DNA of 33,643 nt from Chloroflexota bacterium (GTDB lineage: Bacteria > Chloroflexota > Anaerolineae > Anaerolineales > Villigracilaceae): NCBI GenBank assembly GCA_016234535.1, contig JACRBH010000082.1, positions 1-33,643 on the forward strand. Direction: 5' to 3'. Below the pieces are notes generated by a model. That model was not told the origin of the DNA and searched no databases. It worked only from the letters and a program-made list of their open reading frames with translations. Shown here piece after piece: positions 8,455 through 15,524 of this stretch. Numbering within the stretch: the stretch's first letter is position 1; the number at the start of each line of letters is the position of its first letter. The translations under genes were made by a program, and so were the position numbers.

Positions 8455-9387
8455 TTAAAGACCTTCAAATAATTCAGCGCACCAAAGCGAATATTCGCCA
8501 CCCGTACCATCCGGCCGCGTATCCCACCATGCGGAGAGGACAGCGTGAGCAGTTGCCCATTTTATGATATTTTCCTGCGCCCAGCCCAATCTCTCCGAGA
8601 GGATGCTCATCCGCCTCTTTGCCTGCGCCTTGAAGTTGCTTCCGTCTGAAAGGCTGCCCCACGGATTTATCATCAGCGGACCTATCTCGTACCCCGCAGG
8701 CCCGATGACTCCCTTCGGGTCAATTGCCAGCCAGCCACGTTCGGACAATAAAACGTTGAAATGATGAAAGTCTCCATGAATCAATTTTATATTTTCATCC
8801 GCGAGTAATTCGGGCAAAAAGGATTCAACCCGCTCCAAAAGTTTTTTTGGAAATGGTCCCGTCCCGCCATTGTATTGCGGGCGGATTTTCTTCAATTCAC
8901 CAAACCAATCGGTTAATTTTATAAATTTCTCATTGCTTGAAGCGGATTGAGCGCGGGAAGCAGATGGAATTTCTCTCCAAATCTTTTGCATCACATCTAT
9001 TGCGATATTCGTGCGTTCATCATCATCTGTTAAATCAGCAAGCATGGTTCCGGGCTTGAGTCTTTCCAGCAGGAAAAATCCGCGCCTGGCATTGCTCTCA
9101 AGCAGTTGACATGCCCCATTCCCATTGAACAATTTCAGCGCATCTATTTCGCTATTCAACTCAGGGTGGGGCACGCCTATCTTGAGAATCACATCTTCTT
9201 TGCCGCGCCCGGCAAACGCTACAAAGTTATACGACAGGTTCGGAACAAACCGCACATCGTGAAGATGCCAAAGTTGCGATGCTTCATCAATCAGGCGCGG
9301 AAGCTCCTTAATGAATTGAACTCCTTCTTCATCGAACGAGTTATGAATATTTTTTATAAAATCAGAGGGAAGGTTTAATTCGTTCAT
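8455..9387 (-). CDS. APH(6)/hydroxyurea-type small-molecule kinase
   Basis: A 310-aa protein of the aminoglycoside/hydroxyurea phosphotransferase family (APH_6_hur). Visible marks are the catalytic loop IHGDFHHFNVL, the metal-binding segment AIDPKGVIGPAGYEIGPL and the C-terminal WDTRPDG region; an ATP-binding Lys is probably that in DVILKIG. Family members phosphorylate streptomycin or hydroxyurea, but many chromosomal copies have no known substrate. The start at 9387 is chosen because AAGGAAG lies 12 nt upstream and the promoter TTGTCA-17-TACAAT at 9419-9447 would leave a leader of about 25 nt; upstream in-frame ATGs lie within that promoter. It is divergent from pyrC. Confidence 0.85.
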   Translation of the reverse strand: MNELNLPSDFIKNIHNSFDEEGVQFIKELPRLIDEASQLWHLHDVRFVPNLSYNFVAFAGRGKEDVILKIGVPHPELNSEIDALKLFNGNGACQLLESNARRGFFLLERLKPGTMLADLTDDDERTNIAIDVMQKIWREIPSASRAQSASSNEKFIKLTDWFGELKKIRPQYNGGTGPFPKKLLERVESFLPELLADENIKLIHGDFHHFNVLLSERGWLAIDPKGVIGPAGYEIGPLMINPWGSLSDGSNFKAQAKRRMSILSERLGWAQENIIKWATAHAVLSAWWDTRPDGTGGEYSLWCAELFEGL

Positions 9388-9418
9388 GTATGTAAAATAC
9401 TTCCTTGTCAGGTGTTTC

Positions 9419-9447
9419 ATTGTAGTATTATGTACCTCATCTGACAA
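9419..9447 (-). promoter_or_regulatory. Sigma-70-type promoter of the APH-like kinase gene
   Basis: On the minus strand, TTGTCA (9442-9447) and TACAAT (9419-9424) are separated by exactly 17 bp. The expected start point is near 9412, just upstream of the ribosome site. Confidence 0.65.
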
Positions 9448-9484
9448 CAACCTTCAACTTTCAAACCTTCAACCTTCCCCCCCC

Positions 9485-10555
9485 ATGATAAAACTCCCCG
9501 GCTTAATTGATCCCCATGTCCACATGCGCGAACCTGGCGCGACCCACAAGGAAGACTTTGACTCAGGCACGTCCGCGGCGCTGGCGGGCGGATTCACCAT
9601 TGTGCTGACCATGCCAAATACCAAGCCGCCCATCTTCGACGCAGAGACACTTGATATGGCCTTGGACGCCGCCAGCCTAAAAGCGCGCTGTGACTATGCC
9701 CAATTCGTCGGCGCGGGACCCAACAACGCGGAGAAGGCCGCATCCCTTGCGGATAAGGCGGCGGGGCTGAAGATGTATCTCGATTCAACGTTCGGGGAAC
9801 TCCGCCTCGATGATATGACCTTATGGCAGCCGCACTTTGAAAAATACCCGAAACAGTATCCTATTGTGGCACATTCAGAAAGCCGCAGCATGGCTGCCGC
9901 TATTTTATTCGCCGCGATCTATGACCGGCCGGTCCATATTGCGCATATCTCATTGAAGGAAGAAGTGCAGATCATCAAAGCCGCCAAGGAACGCGGAATT
10001 AAGGTCACCTGTGAAGTGTGCCCGCATCATCTCTTCTTATATGAAGACCTGACAGGTTTTGGAAACCTGTCAGGTCTAACGGCAGGTAGAAAAGAAGTCC
10101 GCCCGCGGTTGGCGGAAAAAGAGGATGTGGATACCCTGTGGGCAAATCTGAACGTCATTGATTGTTTCGCCACTGACCATGCGCCACACACCATCGAAGA
10201 AAAAGATTCAGATAACCCGCCGCCAGGATTCCCCGGGCTTGAGACAGCCCTGCCATTACTCTTAACCGCCGTGTCTGAATCCCGTCTCACGATTCCCGAC
10301 CTGATCGAGAAAATGTACACCAACCCTAAAAAGATTTTCAACCTGCCCGACCAGCCTGAGACTTGGGTCGAAGTGGACGAGAATGCCATTTACGAGATAA
10401 AAGCTGAGGATCAATTCACGCGCTGTAACTGGACGCCATTCGAAAGCTGGCAGGTAAAAGGAAAGGTACGCAAGGTCGTTTTGCGGGGAGAGACTGCATT
10501 TGAAGATGGAAAGATTTTGGTCAATGCCGGGTATGGAAAAAATATAAGATCATAA
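9485..10555 (+). CDS. pyrC: Dihydroorotase, CAD-like type
   Basis: Converts N-carbamoyl-L-aspartate to dihydroorotate, the third step of UMP synthesis. The 356-aa product has the metal-site set: His11/His13 in DPHVHMREPG, Lys96 in LKMYLD (the carbamylated lysine position), His130 in IVAHSE, His154 in VHIAHIS and Asp231 in FATDHAPHT. Segments such as CEVCPHHLFL, PPGFPGLETALPLLLTAVSE and VRRVVLRGE-like VRKVVLRGE closely resemble the dihydroorotase domain of animal CAD. The start ATG at 9485 sits just before the conserved core; no ribosome site precedes it. A perfect 33-bp palindrome encodes residues 187-198, between the HH motif and EVRP, where homologues have a shorter loop. It is followed by repeats and the origin-like region. 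Confidence 0.93.
   Translation: MIKLPGLIDPHVHMREPGATHKEDFDSGTSAALAGGFTIVLTMPNTKPPIFDAETLDMALDAASLKARCDYAQFVGAGPNNAEKAASLADKAAGLKMYLDSTFGELRLDDMTLWQPHFEKYPKQYPIVAHSESRSMAAAILFAAIYDRPVHIAHISLKEEVQIIKAAKERGIKVTCEVCPHHLFLYEDLTGFGNLSGLTAGRKEVRPRLAEKEDVDTLWANLNVIDCFATDHAPHTIEEKDSDNPPPGFPGLETALPLLLTAVSESRLTIPDLIEKMYTNPKKIFNLPDQPETWVEVDENAIYEIKAEDQFTRCNWTPFESWQVKGKVRKVVLRGETAFEDGKILVNAGYGKNIRS
10045..10077. repeat. In-frame palindrome inside pyrC
   Basis: AGACCTGACAGGTTT (10045-10059), centre TGG, and the exact complement at 10063-10077 form a 15-bp perfect inverted repeat of 33 bp total, a multiple of three. It encodes EDLTGFGNLSGL in a loop after the catalytic-domain HHLFL motif. Such size and perfection inside a conserved gene are unusual. 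Confidence 0.85.
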
Positions 10556-10648
10556 GCAACGGTCATCGGCGCGTAGACATCTTAATTTCCATCTTCTCTT
10601 TCATACCCAAGCGTATTGCTAATTGGCAGCACGTTCCTGTTATTATGA

Positions 10649-10708
10649 ACTGACCTTACGCACCCAAGCGTGATTCCCTGAGCGAAAGCGACACTGCGTA
10701 AGGTGAGT
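10649..10708. repeat. Short MITE-like copy with GCGTAAGGTGAGT arms
   Basis: Left arm ACTGACCTTACGC (10649-10661) and right arm GCGTAAGGTGAGT (10696-10708) are inverted with one mismatch, about 60 bp in all. The interior CCCTGAGCGA is shared with the copy at 2952-3098. Confidence 0.6.
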
Positions 10709-10780
10709 TATGAAATGCATGGATTTAGGTAGTGGAAGGTGAGGATTTCAGTACAAAAGCCTTTCAATATGTATTCTATA

Positions 10781-10864
10781 ACTCCCTTATGCGGTAACGC
10801 GAGATTTATCTCGCAAAATGGGAGACATAAATGTCGCGCTACAGGCGGACTGCGTAAGGTGACT
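10781..10864. repeat. MITE-like copy containing nested GTAACGCGA...TCGCGCTAC palindromes
   Basis: Degenerate outer arms ACTCCCTTATGC (10781-10792) and GCGTAAGGTGACT (10852-10864) enclose the module GTAACGCGAGATTTATCTCGC and a second half ending ATGTCGCGCTAC. The inner module recurs in simpler form at 20951-20977. Confidence 0.55.
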
Positions 10865-10911
10865 TCTATAATACAAATCTTCGTACTACTATCCGAAATA
10901 TCTTATCACCG

Positions 10912-10927
10912 CCCCCATATTTGGGGG
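10912..10927. promoter_or_regulatory. GC-flanked near-palindrome at the left edge of the origin region
   Basis: CCCCCATATTTGGGGG has 6-bp complementary arms around TATT. A closely related perfect palindrome lies 150 bp away at 11062-11077, and three DnaA-box-like sites lie between the two. It may be a binding site for an origin or transcription regulator; this is inferred from symmetry only. Confidence 0.45.
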
Positions 10928-11061
10928 TCATTGTTTAGACAAATATTTTCCCAACAACTCAAATCTGTGGATAAGTGCTTCCAAACTGTGGAGAACTGCC
11001 CTCGCCTGTGGACAATAAGTACAATTGTTCCAAAATTGAACTGAAGTCCTCAAAATTAACA

Positions 11062-11077
11062 CCCCCATATATGGGGG
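11062..11077. promoter_or_regulatory. Perfect 16-bp GC-flanked palindrome in the origin region
   Basis: CCCCCATATATGGGGG is a perfect palindrome, related to the site at 10912-10927. Poly-C/poly-G arms around an AT core are uncommon in this window. Confidence 0.5.
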
Positions 11078-11316
11078 GTATTAATTGCCTCAGCCAAAAT
11101 ATAGAAGACCCTAAAATCGAGTGGCTGGCGGCCATTTTTTGAGGATAAGTTCTCCAAGACATCTCCACAGTTGCTGGATGCCTGGAAGCAGCATCAGGCC
11201 CAAGGTCTGGTGTGAAGCGGGGTCTTGTCACCCACAGGTGGGCAGCCATTCAACTTGTCCACATTATCCACAAGCCCTACTACTATTACGATTCCATATA
11301 AATATATATATACTAC

Positions 11317-11345
11317 TTGAATCTATTAAAGGTATCCTGTACAAT
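11317..11345 (+). promoter_or_regulatory. Promoter of spoVS
   Basis: TTGAAT (11317-11322) and TACAAT (11340-11345) are 17 bp apart. Transcription would start near 11352, about 40 nt before the spoVS ATG. The promoter overlaps the AT-rich part of the origin-like region, so transcription and strand opening could influence each other. Confidence 0.65.
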
Positions 11346-11392
11346 GCAGTAAATAAGTCCGTTCCCTTCTTAGCCAACCTTGGGAGGTTGCC

Positions 11393-11665
11393 ATGGATAT
11401 AATCAAAGTTTCAGCCAACTCCCGTACCTCTGCAGTCGCCGGGGCAATCGCGGGTGTCGTCCGCGAACACAAACGGGCAGAAGTGCAAGCCATCGGAGCA
11501 GGCGCCGTAAACCAGGCCCTAAAGGCTTTGGTACTTGCCACTGGATATCTTAAGAGCGATGGGATCGATGTGGTCTGCGTCCCTGAGTTCGTGGAAGTTC
11601 AAATCGAGGATAAGATACGCACCGCCATCAAATTAGTGGTTGAACCGCGCCAGATAAATTCATAG
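11393..11665 (+). CDS. spoVS: SpoVS family protein (Alba-like fold)
   Basis: A 90-aa protein matching stage V sporulation protein S over its whole length, with the characteristic start MDIIKVSANSRTSAVAGAIA and the segment AVNQALKALVLATGYL. The family has an Alba-like nucleic-acid-binding fold and occurs widely in non-sporulating bacteria, including Chloroflexota and Thermus relatives, where its role is unclear. GGGAGG at 11382-11387 lies 5 nt before the ATG. It has its own promoter in the adjacent origin-like region, and a new promoter overlaps its stop codon, so it is probably monocistronic. Location next to a putative oriC makes a nucleoid or DNA-associated role worth considering. Confidence 0.95.
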   Translation: MDIIKVSANSRTSAVAGAIAGVVREHKRAEVQAIGAGAVNQALKALVLATGYLKSDGIDVVCVPEFVEVQIEDKIRTAIKLVVEPRQINS

Positions 11666-11692
11666 ACAATCGAACGCAGGGTGGCGTATAAT
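11663..11692 (+). promoter_or_regulatory. Promoter of the LTD/DUF11 protein gene
   Basis: TAGACA (11663-11668) and a consensus TATAAT (11687-11692) are 18 bp apart. The expected start near 11699 gives a leader of about 74 nt before the ATG at 11773. Confidence 0.6.
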
Positions 11693-11772
11693 CTTCGTTG
11701 TGGATATTGCGCTTCACGCGTAACGTTGAATTGGTTCACGCGCCGGGCAGAATCCACACTTTATTATTTCCT

Positions 11773-14700
11773 ATGCTTCACTGGAAGAGTTTTTCCCGCG
11801 TCATTCTTTTACTCGCCCTGCTGACAAGCCTGCTGGCGGGTCTTTTCGCGCCCGCACTTGTGGATGAGGCGGTCAGCGCAGCGCCGAGGGCGGCAAATTC
11901 ATTAGATGTAGTCATTAGTGAAGTTGCATGGGGTGGAACGGCAGCAAATTCAGCAGATGAATGGATCGAGTTATATAACAGAACCTCTGTTGCTATAAAT
12001 TTATCAGGATGGGACTTAACCGCAAGTGATGGTGAACCAAACATAGCGCTAACAGGAATAATTCCAGCAAATGGCTATTATTTACTTGAAAGTGGCGACG
12101 ATACTACGATTTCTAATATTAGCGCTGATCAAATATATTCAGGTACCTTGGGGAACTCTCCTAGTGCGGAAATACTAAATTTAAGTGATGGGGCAAACCT
12201 GATTGATGTTGCAAATAGTAATGGTGGTGCATGGGATGCAGGAAGTGGCTCTCCAAATTATTATAGTATGGAGAGAAATATGGCTGTTTTTCCTGGAGAT
12301 AGTTGGGTGGATGGAGTTACTAATATCGTAGGATTAGATTTAAACAATAATCCATTGTTTGGGACGCCACATAATTCAAAAATCGATCTCTCAATATTGA
12401 TGAGTGTGAACAACGAAACGCCTATTGTGGGAACAGATATTGTATTCACAATCATCGTAACCAATAATGGAAATTATGATGCAACTAATGTTTCCATCAA
12501 AGATGTGCTTTCCACTGCGGGGTTAACCTATGTGTCAAATGATGGCGGGGTAACATTCACCAACGGAGTAGGAATTTGGGCTATTGGTACGCTTAACAAA
12601 AGTGCGAGTATGACATTGAATATCACAGCAACAGTGACAGCTGCTGGGGTAAAGACAAATCGCGCTGAAATATGGACTGTGGATCAATTCGACCCTGACT
12701 CAACGCCCGGTAATGGTATTACAACAGAAGATGACTATGCCTTAGCTAAGGCAATAACCCCCGGTGCAGCTTCATTGAGCATCGCAAACACTGTGAATAA
12801 TCAAAATCCAACTGTAGGAACAAATGTAATATTCACAATTACAGTCAATAACCCATCCACAAGTCTTTTCGGTGCAACGAATGTAGAAGTGGCGGCACTA
12901 TTGCCAACAGGATTAACCTATATATCCAGTTCTTCAGGCTCCTATAACGGAAGTACAGGTATTTGGACAATAGGAACTCTTCCGATTGGTGTGAGTGCAA
13001 CATTAAATATCACCGCAAAAGTGATAACAAGTAGTCCACCGCCATATTCGGCAACAGTAACATCGGATGAATTTCTTCCAAGTACCGCCACTGTAACTTT
13101 TACTCCCCTTTCCGGTGCGGCGGACTTAATTCTGACGCAGTCTCAATATACTCTCTCAACAACAGCTGGCAATGCAATCCTGCATATCTCATTAAAGAAC
13201 AATGGCCCCGACACTGCAACCGGTGTGGTGGTAAAAGATTTGCTGCCTTCGGGCTTGACGTTTGTTTCGTATGCCAGTGTCCCAAGCACCACCACATATT
13301 CCAGCAGCACGGGTTTTTGGACGATAAACAGTCTGGCAAATACGGCAACCGCAACATTGAACATCACAGTAAAAGTCGCGGCAAGCGGAACATCCACGAA
13401 CAACTTTGCAGAAGTAATTAATTCCGACCAATATGACCCCGTCTCCACGAATAATAGCGCCAGTATGGAAGTCAGTGTGATGGATCTGAGCCTTTCAGAG
13501 CGGGTTGATATTTTTTCAACGACTGCCATATTTACGCTTACAGTCAGCAATTCGGGGCCGGATGATGCGACAGAGGTAATAGTAAAAAACTCAAACCTGG
13601 CAACGAGCTACAATTACATATCGCACGGCAACACTGCAGGGACATACAACACTGCTACAGGTGATTGGACGATCCCCACATTATTGGATGGAGCAAGCGC
13701 TACGTTGACGGTCACGACAACAACCTCAGGCTCGCTTCCAGTCAACTGGGCGCAGGTAAGTAGTGTAAAAGAAGTTGATACAGACTCTCTTCCCAATAAT
13801 TGTGCTAATACTGTCAACTCATGCACAGAGGATGATGATGCCAGCGCCCCATCAGCGGATCTTAGTGTGGCGCAGTTTGTGAGTAATGCGAACCCGGATG
13901 TGAACGCTACTTTGGTTATTACGGTTATTGTCAACAATGCCGGTCCTGCCTCAACAACGAATGTGCAAGTAAGAGACGTATTGCCTAACGGCTTAAGATA
14001 TGTATCGTATACATCAGATGTTGGTACTTACACCAGCAGCTCAGGCATTTGGGAGGTTGGCACACTGGCAAGCGGCGCAAGCAAGTCTTTAAATATCACT
14101 GTAAAAGTTGGCAACAGCGGAATAAAAATAAACCCTGCCGAAGTGTGGAAGTCTGACCAGGCCGACCCTGACTCGCGCCCTGCGAATGGAATAACCACCG
14201 AGGACGATTATGCCAGTGCCGTGATTACCTCTTACAGATCCATTATCATCAATGAAATTGCCTGGGGTGGTACAGCGGCGAGCGCTGATGATGAATGGAT
14301 CGAGCTCTACAATCCCAGTCTTGCTTCCATCGATATTTCGGGTTGGAAATTAAAATCCGCATCCGGCTCCATCGATATTACATTGTTAGGTACGATAAAA
14401 CCCGGCGAATATTTCCTGCTTGAACGCGAAGACAATAATACTGTTAAAGATATTACTGCAGATCAAATCTATAACGGCGCGCTTTCAGACAATGGAGAAA
14501 GGCTTACGCTGTGTGACAACTTGGGGAGTTTTATTGATACCGCCAATCAGGAAGGTTCCAACAACCTCACCAACACATGCGTTCCTAGTGTCGTCTCCCC
14601 CGCCAACCCGTGGCCCAGAGGCAGTAATAAGACGCCTTTTGGAACCATGGAACGTCAGGGAACTTCAGCAGAAAACGATAATAGCTGGGGGACGAACACA

Positions 14701-15474
14701 GGCAGCCTTAAAAATGGCAAGGACGCAAACAACGGCCTTATTTACGGAACGCCAAGGAAACTCAATTCCACTGGAAATTCCTCCTCCACTAATCCGGGCG
14801 CTGTAAAAACAGCCACTCCGTCTCCCCGCCTTGTTGGCCGTTTCATTATCAATGAATTCCTCGCCCGCCCCGGCTTTGATTGGAATCAAGACGGCAAGGT
14901 GGATGTGTTCGATGAATTCATCGAGATCAAGAACGTTGGCGCCGCCGACCTCAGCCTGAGCGGCTGGAAACTGGATGATGAAGCAAACCTCGGCTCAGCC
15001 CCGTTTGCCCTGCCCGCCGTTACCCTAAAACCATTTGAATATATTGTCTTCTACGGCCTTGAGACCAACATTCTTCTCAGCGATGGCGGCGACTCGGTGC
15101 GGCTGCTTAACGCCAGCAATCAGGTTTATGATTCCATTACATATACCATCGCCAAAGCAGAAGACCAATCCACCTGCCGCCTGCCCGATACAAGCTCAAA
15201 TGAATTTGGTTTCGGTCAATGGTTCACCGATTGCATCCCCACGCCCAACCTCGCCAACACACGCGAAGGGACCATCCCATCCATGCCCGGCGGTGAGATT
15301 TTCGGTCCCGCCATCTGCGCCTTGCCCGACACCCTCCCCGCAGATTTTCTCTTCGCCGAATGCCGAGGCTACGGCTCGAACATTTGGAACACACTCTATT
15401 GGGATCAGCCCGGCTGGCAGGGCGAGCAAAACGTCCCTGAAAATATGAGCAAGTGGGAAACTTTTGTGAAATAA
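11773..15474 (+). CDS. Secreted LTD / DUF11-repeat surface protein
   Basis: A 1233-aa extracellular protein. The N terminus MLHWKSFSRVILLLALLTSL is a signal peptide. The order then is: lamin-tail domain (about 45-175, with ISEVAWGGT...DEWIELYN), five DUF11 repeats (about 200-815, each with a GxDxATN-like strand and LPxGLxYVS), a second lamin-tail domain (about 823-935, almost repeating INEIAWGGTAA) and a third (about 1020-1150). Linkers between repeats reuse the text DPDS-P-NGITTEDDYA. No sortase, PEP-CTERM or type IX signal is seen at the C terminus, so it may be released or held by an unknown route. The start at 11773 is preferred over the upstream TTG (11698), which would precede the signal peptide. 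The first third is visibly richer in A/T codons than the end, suggesting mosaic origin. Adhesion or cell-surface structure is a guess. Confidence 0.88.
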   Translation: MLHWKSFSRVILLLALLTSLLAGLFAPALVDEAVSAAPRAANSLDVVISEVAWGGTAANSADEWIELYNRTSVAINLSGWDLTASDGEPNIALTGIIPANGYYLLESGDDTTISNISADQIYSGTLGNSPSAEILNLSDGANLIDVANSNGGAWDAGSGSPNYYSMERNMAVFPGDSWVDGVTNIVGLDLNNNPLFGTPHNSKIDLSILMSVNNETPIVGTDIVFTIIVTNNGNYDATNVSIKDVLSTAGLTYVSNDGGVTFTNGVGIWAIGTLNKSASMTLNITATVTAAGVKTNRAEIWTVDQFDPDSTPGNGITTEDDYALAKAITPGAASLSIANTVNNQNPTVGTNVIFTITVNNPSTSLFGATNVEVAALLPTGLTYISSSSGSYNGSTGIWTIGTLPIGVSATLNITAKVITSSPPPYSATVTSDEFLPSTATVTFTPLSGAADLILTQSQYTLSTTAGNAILHISLKNNGPDTATGVVVKDLLPSGLTFVSYASVPSTTTYSSSTGFWTINSLANTATATLNITVKVAASGTSTNNFAEVINSDQYDPVSTNNSASMEVSVMDLSLSERVDIFSTTAIFTLTVSNSGPDDATEVIVKNSNLATSYNYISHGNTAGTYNTATGDWTIPTLLDGASATLTVTTTTSGSLPVNWAQVSSVKEVDTDSLPNNCANTVNSCTEDDDASAPSADLSVAQFVSNANPDVNATLVITVIVNNAGPASTTNVQVRDVLPNGLRYVSYTSDVGTYTSSSGIWEVGTLASGASKSLNITVKVGNSGIKINPAEVWKSDQADPDSRPANGITTEDDYASAVITSYRSIIINEIAWGGTAASADDEWIELYNPSLASIDISGWKLKSASGSIDITLLGTIKPGEYFLLEREDNNTVKDITADQIYNGALSDNGERLTLCDNLGSFIDTANQEGSNNLTNTCVPSVVSPANPWPRGSNKTPFGTMERQGTSAENDNSWGTNTGSLKNGKDANNGLIYGTPRKLNSTGNSSSTNPGAVKTATPSPRLVGRFIINEFLARPGFDWNQDGKVDVFDEFIEIKNVGAADLSLSGWKLDDEANLGSAPFALPAVTLKPFEYIVFYGLETNILLSDGGDSVRLLNASNQVYDSITYTIAKAEDQSTCRLPDTSSNEFGFGQWFTDCIPTPNLANTREGTIPSMPGGEIFGPAICALPDTLPADFLFAECRGYGSNIWNTLYWDQPGWQGEQNVPENMSKWETFVK

Positions 15475-15477
15475 ATT

Positions 15478-15513
15478 AAACCCTAAAGGCTTTCAAAACC
15501 TTTAGGGTTTTTA
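15478..15513 (+). terminator. Rho-independent terminator after the LTD/DUF11 gene
   Basis: AAACCCTAAAGG (15478-15489) and CCTTTAGGGTTT (15499-15510) form a 12-bp stem with a 9-nt loop and T-rich 3' end. It separates the surface protein from pyrF. Confidence 0.88.
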
Positions 15514-15524
15514 TAAGGAACCCC

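Larger units (their letters stand above)
10912..11330. other. Candidate replication origin (oriC-like region)
   Basis: This is the core of an 837-bp gene-free stretch (10556-11392). Perfect DnaA boxes TTATCCACA occur at 11264-11272 and, inverted, at 10966-10974. One-mismatch boxes occur at 10987-10995, 11007-11015, 11140-11148 and 11255-11263. The boxes at 11255 and 11264 abut head to tail. They are followed by a short GC spacer and then CTACTACTATTACGA (11277-11291). On the complementary strand, read 3' to 5', that is GAT-GAT-GAT-AAT-GCT, the pattern of a DnaA-trio strand-opening element. An AT-rich tract (11291-11330) follows. The order box, GC spacer, trio, AT-rich matches the basal unwinding system of bacterial oriC. 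dnaA is not adjacent; dnaN begins at 33612. A plasmid-type origin is unlikely because no iterons or rep gene are seen. Confidence 0.72.

Noticed and set aside
10739..11249. Two open frames (10739-11044 + and 10959-11249 -) in the origin region
   Set aside because: They have no ribosome site or recognisable sequence and run through DnaA boxes and repeats.
10912..11330. Plasmid or iteron-type origin
   Set aside because: There are no tandem iterons and no rep, par or transfer genes; the neighbours are housekeeping genes.
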